Source of the DNA: QHWT01 sp963755695
GTDB taxonomy: Bacteria; Acidobacteriota; Vicinamibacteria; Vicinamibacterales; 2-12-FULL-66-21
Assembly: GCA_963755695.1 (NCBI GenBank)
Contig: CAVWLB010000008.1
Span: 1,178,001 to 1,242,000, forward strand
Direction of reading: 5' to 3'
Length of the DNA: 64,000 bases
Part shown: piece after piece, positions 1-9,035 of the stretch
How the letters are laid out: every line of letters begins with the position of its first letter
Numbering within the stretch: the stretch's first letter is position 1
Position numbers and translations under genes: made by a program
The notes under the pieces: model-generated
What the model saw: the letters and a program-made list of their open reading frames with translations, nothing else
Told to the model about the DNA's origin: nothing
The model's database searches: none

Positions 1-2402
1 GGTCACGCGCTGCGACTGCTTCGCGCACGGCCGGGGTTCACTGCGGTCGCGGTTCTCACGCTCGCGCTCGGCATCGGCGCGAACACCGCGATCTTCAGCG
101 TCGTGCGGACGCTGCTGCTCGAGCCGCTGCCGTTCCCAGAACCGGACCGCCTCGTGATGCTGTGGGAGACGGATGCGAACAATCCGGCCGACATGTCCAT
201 CGTCTCCGCGCCGAATTACCTGGACTGGCGGCGCACCGCGACCACCTTCGAAGAGACCGCGATCTGGGAGCAGCTCTCCTTCAACCTCTCTGGCGACAAG
301 GAGGCGGAGCGCGCGTCGGGGATGCGCGTCTCGGCCTCGGCGTTTGCGATGCTGCGTGTCTCGCCGCAGCTTGGCCGCGCATTCACGCTGGAGGAGGACG
401 CCCCCGGGCACGATGTCGTCGTAATCAGCGACGCTCTCTGGCACCGCCGGTTCGGCGCCAGGCCGGACATCATCGGCCAGTCGATGCGCATCAACGGCCG
501 GCCGTTCGGAATCATCGGCGTGATGCCTCCGACATTCCGGTTCACACAGCGCGCCACGGCGGTCTGGGTCCCGATCGCGTTCAACGACCAGGATGCGAAC
601 CGGGGATCGCACTCGTTCTACGCAGCCGCGCGGCTGCGGCCCGGCGTCACGATCACCGCTGCCAAATCCGAGCTCGATGCCATCGGACGTGCGCTCGCGA
701 AGCAATACCCGGATTCCAACGATGGCGAAACCGCGGTGCTGACGCCGATGAACGAGCTGGGCGTGCGGGACTTGAGGCCGACGCTGCTCGCGCTCGGCGG
801 AGCGGTCGCGTTCGTGCTGCTGATCGCCTGCGTCAACGTCGCCAACCTGCTGCTGGCGCAGGGCTCGTCGCGACGGCAGGAGTTCGCGGTGCGCGCGGCG
901 CTCGGCGCGTCGCGGTGGCGCATCGCGCGGCAACTGGTCGCCGAAGGGATTGTCATCGCAGTGTTCGGCGGCACGACCGGTCTCGCGGTCGCGTGGGGCG
1001 CTACGGCTCTTCTCGAGGGCGTGCTGCCGGCGCAGCATTGTCTTCGCGCCCTTTCGTGACTCCGGAAACGGCATTCGCCTCGACCCGTGGGTCCTTGGCT
1101 TCACGTTCGGCATTGCCGTGCTCACCGGCCTTCTGTTCAGCCTCGCGCCGATCGTCGGGCTGAAGCACGGCGCAGCCTCGGATCTGAAGGTGGCAGGCGA
1201 TCGGAGCTCGACGGGACGGCTGACCGCGATCCGCGAGTCGCTTGTCGCCGCCGAAGTGGGGCTCGCGCTGGTCGTGCTCGTGGCCGCGGGGTTGATGGTG
1301 AAGAGTCTGCTGCGTCTGGTCGACGTGGATCCCGGCCTCGATCCGCACAACGTGCTCGTGCTCAGCATGACGTTGCCGCAGCCCGATTTCTACGGTCCTC
1401 CCGAGCGTCAGCATTATTGTGCATCAGATCACCGAGCGCGTGGGATCGCTGCCGGGCATCATTTCGATGGGCGCGATCAGCCACCTGCCGCTGAGCGGCG
1501 CCAATGCCGGCCGGGGGTTCACGATCGAAGGACGGCAGTTTCCGCCCGGGGACAACGCATCTGCCATGTACCGTCTGACCTGTCCCGGCTACTTCAAGAC
1601 CATGGGCATCGCGGTGATCAAGGGGCGCGACTTCGATGCGCGGGATGCGACGAACGCGCTGGGCGCGGTGATCTTCAACGAGGAGACGGCGAAGCGTTAC
1701 TGGCCGAATGAAGATCCCATCGGCAAACGGGTCAAACTCGGTTCTCCCGAATCGTCGAACTCGTGGATGACGATCATCGGCGTCGTGCGGAACGTGCGCC
1801 ACTTCGGCCTGGACGAAGCTGCCAGACGCGAGATGTTCCGGCCTTACAGCCAGGCTGCGTGGCCGGTGATGTCGGTCGTCGCGAAGACGGCGGCGGATCC
1901 GGCGGGGTTCGCGACGTCGGTCCGGTCGGCGCTGCAGGGGATCGATCCGGACCTCCCGGTCTCGCGCGTGGCCACGATGGCGGCGATCGAGCGTGAGTCG
2001 ACAGACTCACGTCGATTTCCGATGCTGCTGCTCGGGGCCTTTGGCGCAGTGGCGCTGGCGCTTGCAATCATCGGCGTCTACGGCGTCGTGAGCTATCTCG
2101 TCGCGCAACGCTCTCGCGAAATCGGCATCCGCGTCGCCCTGGGGGCGCAACGCGCGCAGGTGGTACGGCTGGTCGTCGGAGGTGCGCTGCGGCCGGTTGT
2201 CATCGGTCTCGCCGCGGGCACAGCGGGCGCGATCTTCACGTCGCGTCTGCTCGGCACGCTGCTGTTCAACGTGAAGCCGGGCGATCCATCGGTGCTCGCG
2301 ATGATCGCCGCCGCACTGGCAGGGGCGGCGCTGCTCGCATCACTCGTACCAGCCAGGCGCGCGACGCGTGTCGATCCAGTGCAGGTGCTCCGGGCGGAGT
2401 GA
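1..2402 (+). pseudogene. ADOP-family ABC transporter permease, 5' truncated by window edge, two frameshifts
   Basis: The three consecutive reading frames together encode one protein. It starts in the first transmembrane helix of a MacB-like periplasmic core (PGFTAVAVLTLALGIGANTA) and continues through the periplasmic domain, an FtsX block (VLLIACVNVANLLLAQGSSRR, about 810-900), a second periplasmic domain and a C-terminal FtsX block ending in VPARRATRVDPVQVLRAE. This two-FtsX layout, with the conserved 'REIGIRVALGA' turn, is the Acidobacteria duplicated orphan permease type. It is an inner-membrane protein of unknown substrate. Frame 1 passes to frame 2 near 1030-1040 and frame 2 to frame 3 near 1405-1418, each equal to one extra base. 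Neither break is at a GTAC. It could be a true pseudogene or carry assembly errors. The start lies outside the window. Confidence 0.85.
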
Positions 2403-2439
2403 CGTGGGAGGAGTATTCCTGGCGGAGGACTATTCGTGG

Positions 2440-2458
2440 CTTCCACCTTCAGTGGAAG
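2440..2458. terminator. Hairpin between convergent genes (ADOP permease / glycosyltransferase)
   Basis: CTTCCAC-CTTCA-GTGGAAG forms a perfect 7-bp stem with a 5-nt loop, 38 bases after the permease stop and 21 bases beyond the stop of the oppositely oriented glycosyltransferase. There is no T-tract. A near copy (TTCCAGCTTCAGGTGGAAG, 2491-2509) lies inside the glycosyltransferase C-terminal codons, so this may be a member of a dispersed repeat family rather than a dedicated terminator. Confidence 0.45.
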
Positions 2459-2478
2459 AAGCAGCGGGTGGAAGAATC

Positions 2479-3771
2479 CTAACTCGTTGTTTCCAGCTTC
2501 AGGTGGAAGTCTCCGCTGCCACTGAACGTCCGCTCGATCGCGTCGGCGGCCGCGGAGGCGCCCTTTTCCTGGGCGACGACCACCGCGACCTGACGCGCGC
2601 GCGCTGCCGCCAACTCGTTGTCCAGCAGCCGGCCGAGCGCGCGTGCGACGCGGCCGGCACGGTACTCGCCGCGCGCGACCGTTTCGGATATGCCCAGCTT
2701 CTTCGCGCGCAACGCGTTGTCGGGCTGATCGTGTGCATAAGGAACGATCAGCATCGGCCGGCCGGCACGCATCGCCTGGCCGGTCGTGCCGCTGCCTCCC
2801 TGATGCACGATGGCTGCGGCCGCAGGGAATAGCTCCGAGAACGGTGCGTAGCCGAAGACGCCGATGTTCGGGTGCGGGGGCGGCAGGGCATCCGGTTCAG
2901 GAGCGCCTATCAGCAACGCCCGCCGGCCGATCGCGGCAGCCGCGCCGGCGCTCTCGATGAAGAACGATCCGGGATCGAAGACCGCCGCCGATCCCAGCGT
3001 GAACACAATCGGCCGCTCACCTTCAGCGATGAAAGCCCGAATGTCCGACGACAACCGCGAGTGGTCGCCGTCGTAGAACGCGAAGCCGGTCACGACGGCC
3101 TGACTCGGCCAGTCGGGGCGCGGTTCGCCCAGCAGCCGCGAGAACATCGCCAATACCAGCGACGGAGAGTGCTTGTCGTCGAAGAACGGATCGCGTTTCG
3201 GCGGGAGGCCCAGGCTGCGCCGAAAGGCGGTGATCGGCTCCGAAAGCCTGCGGGCGGCATGCTTGGCCAGGCCGAGAATTGCGCCATAGGCGTGTGGGCC
3301 CAGCGCCTTCAAGCGCCACAGCCAGGGAAGCGGCGGAAGCACGCTATCGTCGTATGCGGAAAGGAAGGACAACGGCGACAGCACCTGGGACGCCCAGTTG
3401 ATCCCGGTCTTCTCCGCCAGGATCGGCCCGGCGTAGGCGAGATCGCTGGTGATCAGCAGATCGGCCCCACCGTCCGCGTTGACCGCCCGTTCGTAATCGC
3501 CATACATCTGCGGCAGATGCTGCAGCATGAACCGGACGATCTCTTCGGGCCCTCGCCGCTCGTCCATCGTTGCACGAATCAACGCCTTGTCGTCCGGACG
3601 CAGATCGGGAGCCGAGAAGTGGAACCCGAGACCGGCGCCAAGGATCCGCTCGCGGTGATACTCAGAGGTGAGGATCGAGGTGTGATGGCCGCGCCGCCGC
3701 AGTTCCAGGCCAAGCGCCATGACCGGATGGATATCGCCCAGGGATCCGAAGGTCGCAAGGACGATGCGCAT
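2479..3771 (-). CDS. GT1-family glycosyltransferase (UGT/RhlB-like)
   Basis: A 430-residue cytoplasmic or membrane-associated GT-B enzyme. The N-terminal Rossmann half opens with MRIVLATFGSLGDIHPVMAL, the acceptor-binding start typical of glycosyltransferase family 1 (rhamnosyltransferase chain B, sterol glucosyltransferases, macrolide transferases). The C-terminal donor-binding half carries HQGGSGTTGQAMRAG at about 323-337 and the PYAHDQPDNA segment at about 344-353, which in the family contact the nucleotide-sugar. It probably transfers a sugar from a nucleotide-sugar to a lipid or small hydrophobic acceptor; the acceptor cannot be read from sequence. The last dozen codons overlap a dispersed TTCCA..TGGAAG repeat, so the C-terminal tail may be acquired sequence. 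It lies 65 bases downstream of grpE on the same strand, separated by a perfect palindrome. Confidence 0.85.
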   Translation of the reverse strand: MRIVLATFGSLGDIHPVMALGLELRRRGHHTSILTSEYHRERILGAGLGFHFSAPDLRPDDKALIRATMDERRGPEEIVRFMLQHLPQMYGDYERAVNADGGADLLITSDLAYAGPILAEKTGINWASQVLSPLSFLSAYDDSVLPPLPWLWRLKALGPHAYGAILGLAKHAARRLSEPITAFRRSLGLPPKRDPFFDDKHSPSLVLAMFSRLLGEPRPDWPSQAVVTGFAFYDGDHSRLSSDIRAFIAEGERPIVFTLGSAAVFDPGSFFIESAGAAAAIGRRALLIGAPEPDALPPPHPNIGVFGYAPFSELFPAAAAIVHQGGSGTTGQAMRAGRPMLIVPYAHDQPDNALRAKKLGISETVARGEYRAGRVARALGRLLDNELAAARARQVAVVVAQEKGASAAADAIERTFSGSGDFHLKLETTS

Positions 3772-3807
3772 GCGAATGGGCAGTGGGCGGTTGGCGGTTC
3801 GGAGCTG

Positions 3808-3829
3808 GCGGTTCGCGGCCGCGAACCGC
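3808..3829. terminator. 22-bp perfect palindrome after grpE
   Basis: GCGGTTCGCGG followed directly by its exact reverse complement makes a perfect 22-bp palindrome 7 bases past the grpE stop. It lies inside a stretch (3781-3835) repeating GGCGGTT/GCGGTTCG. It would form a very stable hairpin in the grpE transcript. No T-run follows, so termination is inferred only from position. Confidence 0.45.
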
Positions 3830-3836
3830 GAATCGC

Positions 3837-4442
3837 CTACTTCTTTTCGCTACTCTCCGCCGCCTTCGCGACGGCTACGAGCGCCGGGCGCAGAACTTCG
3901 TCGCCAATCTTGTATCCCGGCCGCACGATCCCCACCACCAGGCCGTCCTGGGATGGATCGGCAACCGGAACGGCGCTGACGGCCTCATGGAGTGACGGAT
4001 CGAACGGCTCCGCGCCAGGCTCGATGCGGCGGATGCCAAATCCATCGAGCTTCGCCAGGAACTGCTGGCGCACCAAATCGACTCCCTGCAGCAGCGGATC
4101 TCCAGATGGTGTCCCCGACCGACTGGCGGATTCAATCGCGCGATCGAGATTGTCGACGACTTCGAGCAGGCTGATGAGGATCTCGCGGCGGCTGCGTTCG
4201 GCGTCCTTTGCGACCTCCTTGCGCATGCGCGCGCGGGCGTCCTCGAATTCCTGGGCGGCCTGACGGTACTTGCCGAGGAATTCCTGCGCCTGTTTCTCCT
4301 TCTCGGCGACCTGGCGTTCCAGCTCTTCGACGTAGGTAGGCTTCAACGACGTGGGTTCGGGGTTGGCGCCTTCCGAGTCCTCACCGCGCGCCCACCAGCG
4401 ACGATCGACGACCTTTACCGGGATCTCGTGTTCTTCCGACAT
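3837..4442 (-). CDS. grpE: GrpE nucleotide exchange factor of DnaK
   Basis: 201 residues, the usual GrpE length. A disordered acidic N-terminus leads to a long charged coiled coil (about residues 38-100: YVEELERQVAEKEKQAQEF and onward), then the beta-rich head with the family signature around LLQGVDLVRQQFLAKLDGFGIRRI and HEAVSAVPVADP..GLVVGIVRPGYKIGDEVLRPALVAV. GrpE dimers release ADP from DnaK in the cytoplasm. dnaK and dnaJ are not in the window; the neighbour upstream is clpA, so this is a small protein-quality-control cluster. A TATTAA element sits so that +1 would fall on the A of the ATG, suggesting leaderless expression. Confidence 0.95.
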   Translation of the reverse strand: MSEEHEIPVKVVDRRWWARGEDSEGANPEPTSLKPTYVEELERQVAEKEKQAQEFLGKYRQAAQEFEDARARMRKEVAKDAERSRREILISLLEVVDNLDRAIESASRSGTPSGDPLLQGVDLVRQQFLAKLDGFGIRRIEPGAEPFDPSLHEAVSAVPVADPSQDGLVVGIVRPGYKIGDEVLRPALVAVAKAAESSEKK

Positions 4443-4448
4443 GGCAGA

Positions 4449-4454
4449 TTAATA
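4449..4454 (-). promoter_or_regulatory. -10-like element giving a leaderless grpE start
   Basis: On the minus strand TATTAA is followed by six bases and then the grpE ATG, so a transcript starting 7 bases past the hexamer would begin at the start codon. No purine-rich Shine-Dalgarno fits in this interval. No clear -35 was seen. Confidence 0.4.
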
Positions 4455-4486
4455 GTTGGCTGATTCAGGATACTCAATTCACTCAG

Positions 4487-6790
4487 TCACGGGAATGCGA
4501 ACGTCAACTGCTCGCCATCGTGCCCGATGGTGACATTGCCGCCATTTTCCAGGGCGCCGAACAGGATCTCGTCGGTCAACCGGTCGCGCACTTCCGATTG
4601 AATCACCCGCGCGAGCGGACGTGCGCCGTAGACCGGATCGTAGCCCTTCTTTCCGAGGTACTTCCTCGCTTCCGGCAGGAGCGTGATCGCAATCCGCCGC
4701 TCGGTGAGCTGTTCCTCGAGCTGGATGATGAACTTGTCGACAATCGTCTCCATGACTTCCGGGGTGAGCGCCTTGAAGCTGACGATCGCGTCGAGCCGGT
4801 TGCGGAACTCCGGGCTGAACACTTTCTCGATGGCGGACTTCGAACGTGCCTGCGCGGCCCGCTGCCGAATGTCCCCGCCGGCGGTTCCCATGTCCGAGAA
4901 ACCAATGCTGCCTGCGCTCATCTCGCGCGACCCGGCATTCGACGTCATGATCAGCACGACCTGCCGGAAGTCGGCCTTGCGGCCGTTGTTGTCGGTCAGC
5001 GTCGCGTGATCCATCACCTGGAGCAGGATGTTGAAGATGTCCGGGTGAGCTTTTTCGATCTCGTCGAGCAGGACCACGCTGTAGGGATGGGTGCGGACCG
5101 CATCGACCAGCAGGCCGCCCTGCTCGAAGCCGACGTATCCCGGCGGCGCCCCGATGAGCCGCGCCACCGCGTGCTTCTCCATGTATTCGCTCATGTCGTA
5201 GCGAATGAACTCGTTGCCGAGGTGCAGGGCGAGCTGTTTGGCGAGCTCGGTCTTGCCCACGCCGGTGGGCCCGGTGAAAAGGAAGTTGCCGGCAGGGCGC
5301 TCGGGCTGGCCGAGGCCGGCGCGTGAGCGCTTGATCGCCTGCGCGACGAGGCGCACCGCCTCCTCCTGCCCGAACACCACCCGGCCGAGCGATTCCTCCA
5401 GCGTCCTCAGGCGATCGCGATCGTTCGCGGTCGCCTGCTTGGCAGGAATCCGTGCGATGCGCGCAACCACCTCTTCGACCTGCGCCGCGCCCACTTCCAG
5501 AACGGCGGCCTCCGCACCGACTGGCGTGGCTCCCGCCGCCAGCCGGATTTTCGCGCCCGCTTCGTCGAGCACGTCAATGGCGCTGTCGGGCAGGCGGTAG
5601 TCGCGCAGGTGACGCGACGCGAGCTTGGCGGCCGATTCGAGCGCTTCATCGGTGAAGCGAACCCGGTGATGGTTTTCGTATCTCGACCGCAGCCCCTGAA
5701 GAATCTTCACCGTCTCTGGAATCGACGGTTCGTCGATGGTGATCTTCTGCAGGCGGCGCGCGAGCGCCCGATCCTTCTCGATGTGCTTGTATTCCTCATG
5801 GGTCGTCGATCCGACGACCCGGAGCTGCCCGGTGGTCAACACCGGCTTGATCAGGGTCGCCAGATCCATCGTGCCGCCGGTCGTTGCGCCGGCGCCTACC
5901 GTCGAATGGATTTCGTCGATGAAGAGAATCGGCATCACGCGCTTGGCCAGCGCGTTGATCACCGCTTTGAACCGCTCCTCGAAGTCGCCTCTGAAACGTG
6001 TGCCGGCGAGGAGCGCTGCCGTGTCGAGAGAGAACACTTCCGCGCCCTGCAGGATCTCGGGCACATCTTCCTGGAGCAGCCGGGTGGCGAGCCCCTCGGC
6101 CAGCGCGGTCTTGCCGACGCCGGCGTCGCCGACGAAAACCGGGTTGTTCTTCCGACGGCGGCAGAGAATTTCCATCGTTCGCTGCAGCTCCGTCAGCCGC
6201 CCAATCAGGGGATCGAGCGCGCCGTCGCGCGCGCGGTCGGTCAGATTCAACGCGTATGCGGACAACGGGTCGCGAGCCGCGGCGCCACCGCGTTCGCCGC
6301 CACCAGCCTCTGCCTCCGACCCGCCGGCATCCGGCTCACTGCCCGAGGACGAGGGAGGGATCTTGCTGATGCCGTGGGTGATGTACTCCAGGACGTCGAG
6401 GCGCGAGACCCCCTGCGCGGCCAGGAGCTGCGCGGCATACGACTTGGCCTGCTGCAGCGTGGCGGCGAGGACATCCCCGGATTGCACTTCCTGGCGTCCG
6501 GCGCTCTGCACGTGCAGCACGGCGGTCTGCAACACCCGGCGAAACGCCATCGTCTGCTCGGGTTCCTTTTGCTGACCGCGCGAGAATTGTTCGATGTGCT
6601 CGTCGAGATACTTGTCGAGGTCGCGGCGGAGCTGCGGCAGATCGGCGCCGCAGGCGGCAAGGATGCGCTCGCCATCAGGATCGTGCGCGAGCGCGTAAAG
6701 GAGGTGCTCGAGGGTGAGGTGCGTGTGACGTCGAGCCGCCGCCTCGCGGTACGCCACCGTCAACACGACTTCCAGGGACGGACTAAACAT
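4487..6790 (-). CDS. clpA: ClpA, ATPase subunit of the ClpAP protease
   Basis: 767 residues with the full ClpA layout. A double Clp N-domain (about 1-140) begins MFSPSLEVVLTVAYREAA, then a Gly/Ser-rich linker of about 145-170. The first AAA+ module has Walker A GDAGVGKT (221-228) and Walker B FIDEIH (about 290-295); the second has GPTGVGKT (507-514) and LLDEIEKAHP (about 574-583), followed by the D2-small domain. There is no middle coiled-coil propeller, which rules out ClpB. ClpA hexamers unfold substrates and feed them to ClpP. The adaptor gene clpS lies 53 bases upstream on the same strand, the standard clpS-clpA arrangement. The gap holds a purine-rich run on the coding strand that could serve as ribosome-binding region. 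Confidence 0.96.
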   Translation of the reverse strand: MFSPSLEVVLTVAYREAAARRHTHLTLEHLLYALAHDPDGERILAACGADLPQLRRDLDKYLDEHIEQFSRGQQKEPEQTMAFRRVLQTAVLHVQSAGRQEVQSGDVLAATLQQAKSYAAQLLAAQGVSRLDVLEYITHGISKIPPSSSGSEPDAGGSEAEAGGGERGGAAARDPLSAYALNLTDRARDGALDPLIGRLTELQRTMEILCRRRKNNPVFVGDAGVGKTALAEGLATRLLQEDVPEILQGAEVFSLDTAALLAGTRFRGDFEERFKAVINALAKRVMPILFIDEIHSTVGAGATTGGTMDLATLIKPVLTTGQLRVVGSTTHEEYKHIEKDRALARRLQKITIDEPSIPETVKILQGLRSRYENHHRVRFTDEALESAAKLASRHLRDYRLPDSAIDVLDEAGAKIRLAAGATPVGAEAAVLEVGAAQVEEVVARIARIPAKQATANDRDRLRTLEESLGRVVFGQEEAVRLVAQAIKRSRAGLGQPERPAGNFLFTGPTGVGKTELAKQLALHLGNEFIRYDMSEYMEKHAVARLIGAPPGYVGFEQGGLLVDAVRTHPYSVVLLDEIEKAHPDIFNILLQVMDHATLTDNNGRKADFRQVVLIMTSNAGSREMSAGSIGFSDMGTAGGDIRQRAAQARSKSAIEKVFSPEFRNRLDAIVSFKALTPEVMETIVDKFIIQLEEQLTERRIAITLLPEARKYLGKKGYDPVYGARPLARVIQSEVRDRLTDEILFGALENGGNVTIGHDGEQLTFAFP

Positions 6791-6843
6791 TTATGCTGGA
6801 CCCGCCTTCCTTCTTCCGCCTGTCTTTCGTCTTTCCTCTATCG

Positions 6844-7158
6844 TCATTCCGGTTCCATCGTTGCGCGCAACGGAAACCCGTTGCTGCGCGCGAGATCGAC
6901 GACCGTCGCCACCTTGGTTTCCGCCACCTCGAACGGGTATACGCCGCAGAGCCCGTGACCCTGGGTGTGGACCGCCATCATGATGCGATAGGCCTCGGCG
7001 GGCGGCTTGTGAAACACGCTTTCCAGGACCTCGACGACGAAATCCATCGTGGTGTAGTCGTCGTTGAGCAGGAGAACTTTGTAGAGTTCCGGCTTCTTTG
7101 TCTCCTGCCGTGTCCGTTCGAGGACCTCGCCGCCCGTTTGACGTTCAGTCGCCGCCAT
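6844..7158 (-). CDS. clpS: ClpS, N-degron adaptor of ClpAP
   Basis: 104 residues. A variable N-terminal extension precedes the compact ClpS fold. The N-degron pocket motifs are present: LLNDDYTTMDFVVEVL (about 29-45) and the histidine segment HTQGHGLCGVYPFEVAE (about 64-80), corresponding to the Asp/His residues that hold the alpha-amino group of destabilising N-terminal residues. ClpS delivers such substrates to ClpA, encoded next door. The gene diverges from the MBL hydrolase. A TAAAAT -10-like hexamer would give a leader of roughly nine bases. Confidence 0.96.
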   Translation of the reverse strand: MAATERQTGGEVLERTRQETKKPELYKVLLLNDDYTTMDFVVEVLESVFHKPPAEAYRIMMAVHTQGHGLCGVYPFEVAETKVATVVDLARSNGFPLRATMEPE

Positions 7159-7173
7159 AGGCTCAAGGCCTAC

Positions 7174-7194
7174 ATTTTACCAAGCTGATAAGAT
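7174..7194. promoter_or_regulatory. Divergent -10-like elements for clpS (-) and the MBL hydrolase (+)
   Basis: Minus strand: TAAAAT at 7179-7174, 15 bases before the clpS ATG. Plus strand: TAAGAT at 7189-7194, 11 bases before the hydrolase ATG. Both imply very short leaders. No convincing -35 boxes were found, so these are pattern matches only. Confidence 0.35.
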
Positions 7195-7205
7195 GCGCGG
7201 CCGAT

Positions 7206-8132
7206 ATGCCCGCACTTGCCTCCGGCCTCGATTACGTGGATTTGCAGTTTCTTGGCCGCCCCGAGCTCATCGCCACCGGGATTGTGCACGGGACGGCAGG
7301 CGTGGCGCTGATCGATCCAGGTCCGTCGACAACGCTGTCACATCTTGAGACGGCCCTTGGGAGCAAAGGGATCCAGTTGGTTGACATCCGCTGGCTGCTG
7401 CTCACGCACATCCACCTCGATCACGCCGGCGCCACCGGCTCGATCATCGACAGGCATCCAGACATCGAGGTGTACGTTCACACCCGCGGCGCGCCCCATA
7501 TGATCGATCCATCGAAGCTGCTGTCGAGCGCGGGCAGGCTGTATGGGCAGGACATGGATCGGCTCTGGGGCACCGTCCGGCCGGTTCCCGAGAGCCGCAT
7601 TCGCGTGCTGGACGGCGGAGAGACGCTTCAGATCGCCGGACGCGAGCTTCGCGTCGAATACACACCGGGACATGCGTCGCACCACGTTGCGTACTTCGAC
7701 AGCTCCGCGCGCGTCGCGTTTGTCGGCGATACCGCGGGAATCCGCCGGGGGTCTGGCAAGCTCGTGCTGCCGGCAACGCCTCCGCCCGACATCGATCTGG
7801 ACGTGTGGCGCGAGAGCGAGCGCCGGATTCTTTCGTGGGAGCCCGACACCCTGTTCCTCACGCATTTCGGACCCTGGCAGGGGGGCCGGCAGCACTTTCA
7901 GGCGATGTTCGACACTCTCGCGGACTGGAACCGCAAGATTCGGCGCCTGCTCGCCGACACGTCGCTCTCCGATCAGGATCGCGAACGTCTCTTCTTAGAT
8001 GAGGCTTACACCGATCTTCAGCGTCGTGTGGGTGACCGGGAGGCGGAGGACTACAACCGGGCTGGTGGACTCAACTATTCGTGGCAGGGCCTCTCGCGAT
8101 ACTGGCGCAAGAGAGAAGCGAGTCGTCCGTAG
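7206..8132 (+). CDS. MBL-fold metallo-hydrolase
   Basis: 308 residues. The metallo-beta-lactamase signature HIHLDH at 68-73 supplies the first zinc ligands. Further conserved ligands are GHASHH (about 157-162), GDTAG (about 177-181) and LTHFGPWQGG near residue 220, so the two-metal site looks complete. The C-terminal roughly 60 residues (RKIRRLLADTSLSDQDRERLF) are helical, as in MBL proteins that hydrolyse small thioester or lactone substrates. The substrate cannot be assigned. No signal peptide is visible, so it is likely cytoplasmic. The gene is divergent from clpS and followed by a secreted-protein gene. Confidence 0.88.
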   Translation: MPALASGLDYVDLQFLGRPELIATGIVHGTAGVALIDPGPSTTLSHLETALGSKGIQLVDIRWLLLTHIHLDHAGATGSIIDRHPDIEVYVHTRGAPHMIDPSKLLSSAGRLYGQDMDRLWGTVRPVPESRIRVLDGGETLQIAGRELRVEYTPGHASHHVAYFDSSARVAFVGDTAGIRRGSGKLVLPATPPPDIDLDVWRESERRILSWEPDTLFLTHFGPWQGGRQHFQAMFDTLADWNRKIRRLLADTSLSDQDRERLFLDEAYTDLQRRVGDREAEDYNRAGGLNYSWQGLSRYWRKREASRP

Positions 8133-8204
8133 CGCAATTCGACACACGCCATCCGCGTCCCGTGGTTGGCATTCGTGTTGATCCGCATGCATATGGAGGA
8201 ATTT

Positions 8205-9020
8205 ATGCGCCTGCGGCCCCGGCAGCTCCTGGTCGTCGTTCTCCTGCTTGTCGTTTCGGCGATCGTGCGCGCGCAAATCATCTGGCAACCCACGTCGCCA
8301 CCGCTCGTTACGGCCGAGCACGAGCCCTGGTACCTCACCGCCGAGCCGCTCATCTGGTCCGGGGCGTACTTCTACCCGGCGGGCGCACAGGTATTTTTCA
8401 ATGGGAATCAAATGGTGAGATCTGGGTCATTTCGTGGTGTTCCTCTGTATACGGATGCCACGCGGGAAGCCTTGAGCGTCGTCTACGTGCCGCTTGCTGG
8501 CGGATTGATGCAGCCTTACGAGCGCCGACGCTCGGGCGAGTTGGCCGGGACGACCGGCAATACCGCGCCATCGTTCCCGGTCGACATTGGCGCTCAGGGC
8601 TCTATCGAGCCCGAAGGTTTGGCGGTGGACATCGCGCAGAACCCAGGTCCGCCAGACTTTGCCCGTCCATATGACGTTGCGCCCCTTGGGGACCGTTCCC
8701 TTTCTACCCGTCCGGCCCCGGCGCTCGCACGTCCGTCGGTGAGCGCTGAAGCCATAGCAGCGGGCGGAAAGTCCATTGTTTACGCACCGCGCGTTGCGCC
8801 GGGGGGGAAAGCCAGCGCGAAGGCTCCGAACGGCGTCTGGGTGGACTTCGATGGGCGCCGCTGGTTTGCGACAGGCCTCGCGCAGGTCTTCGACCCGTCA
8901 AAGTTCTCCGAACGGGGCGTGCATCGCGGCTTCACCGTCTACACCCGCAAGGGCGAGAAGGACGCGATTTACATTCCTTCGGTACCGGGCCTCGTAACCC
9001 CTTACAAGCTGCGCAAATAG
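8205..9020 (+). CDS. Secreted protein of unknown function with two copies of a ~65-residue module
   Basis: 271 residues from the ATG at 8205, chosen because GGAGGA lies 4 bases upstream and the product then begins with a clean signal peptide (MRLRPRQLLVVVLLLVVSAI, cleavage near residue 23). I do not recognise a named family. Residues about 53-109 and 210-271 resemble each other: each has a Gly/aromatic stretch, then G(V/F)xxYT, a charged turn, (V/I)Y(V/I)P, a Gly-rich turn and a PY-(E/K)-x-R end (VYVPLAGGLMQPYERRR against IYIPSVPGLVTPYKLRK). The region between (about 110-205) is Pro/Ala-rich and looks like a linker. It is probably periplasmic or surface-exposed. Confidence 0.75.
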   Translation: MRLRPRQLLVVVLLLVVSAIVRAQIIWQPTSPPLVTAEHEPWYLTAEPLIWSGAYFYPAGAQVFFNGNQMVRSGSFRGVPLYTDATREALSVVYVPLAGGLMQPYERRRSGELAGTTGNTAPSFPVDIGAQGSIEPEGLAVDIAQNPGPPDFARPYDVAPLGDRSLSTRPAPALARPSVSAEAIAAGGKSIVYAPRVAPGGKASAKAPNGVWVDFDGRRWFATGLAQVFDPSKFSERGVHRGFTVYTRKGEKDAIYIPSVPGLVTPYKLRK

Positions 9021-9023
9021 AAT

Positions 9024-9029
9024 TATCAT
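9024..9029 (+). promoter_or_regulatory. -10-like TATCAT giving a leaderless lepB
   Basis: TATCAT ends 6 bases before the GTG start at 9036, so the predicted +1 falls on the G of the start codon. The element begins three bases after the previous gene's stop. No Shine-Dalgarno sequence fits between. Confidence 0.4.
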
Positions 9030-9035
9030 CGTGGC

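Noticed and set aside
8166..8204. Upstream ATG for the secreted hypothetical protein
   Set aside because: The ATG at 8205 has a GGAGGA and produces a standard signal peptide; the earlier start would place extra residues before it.
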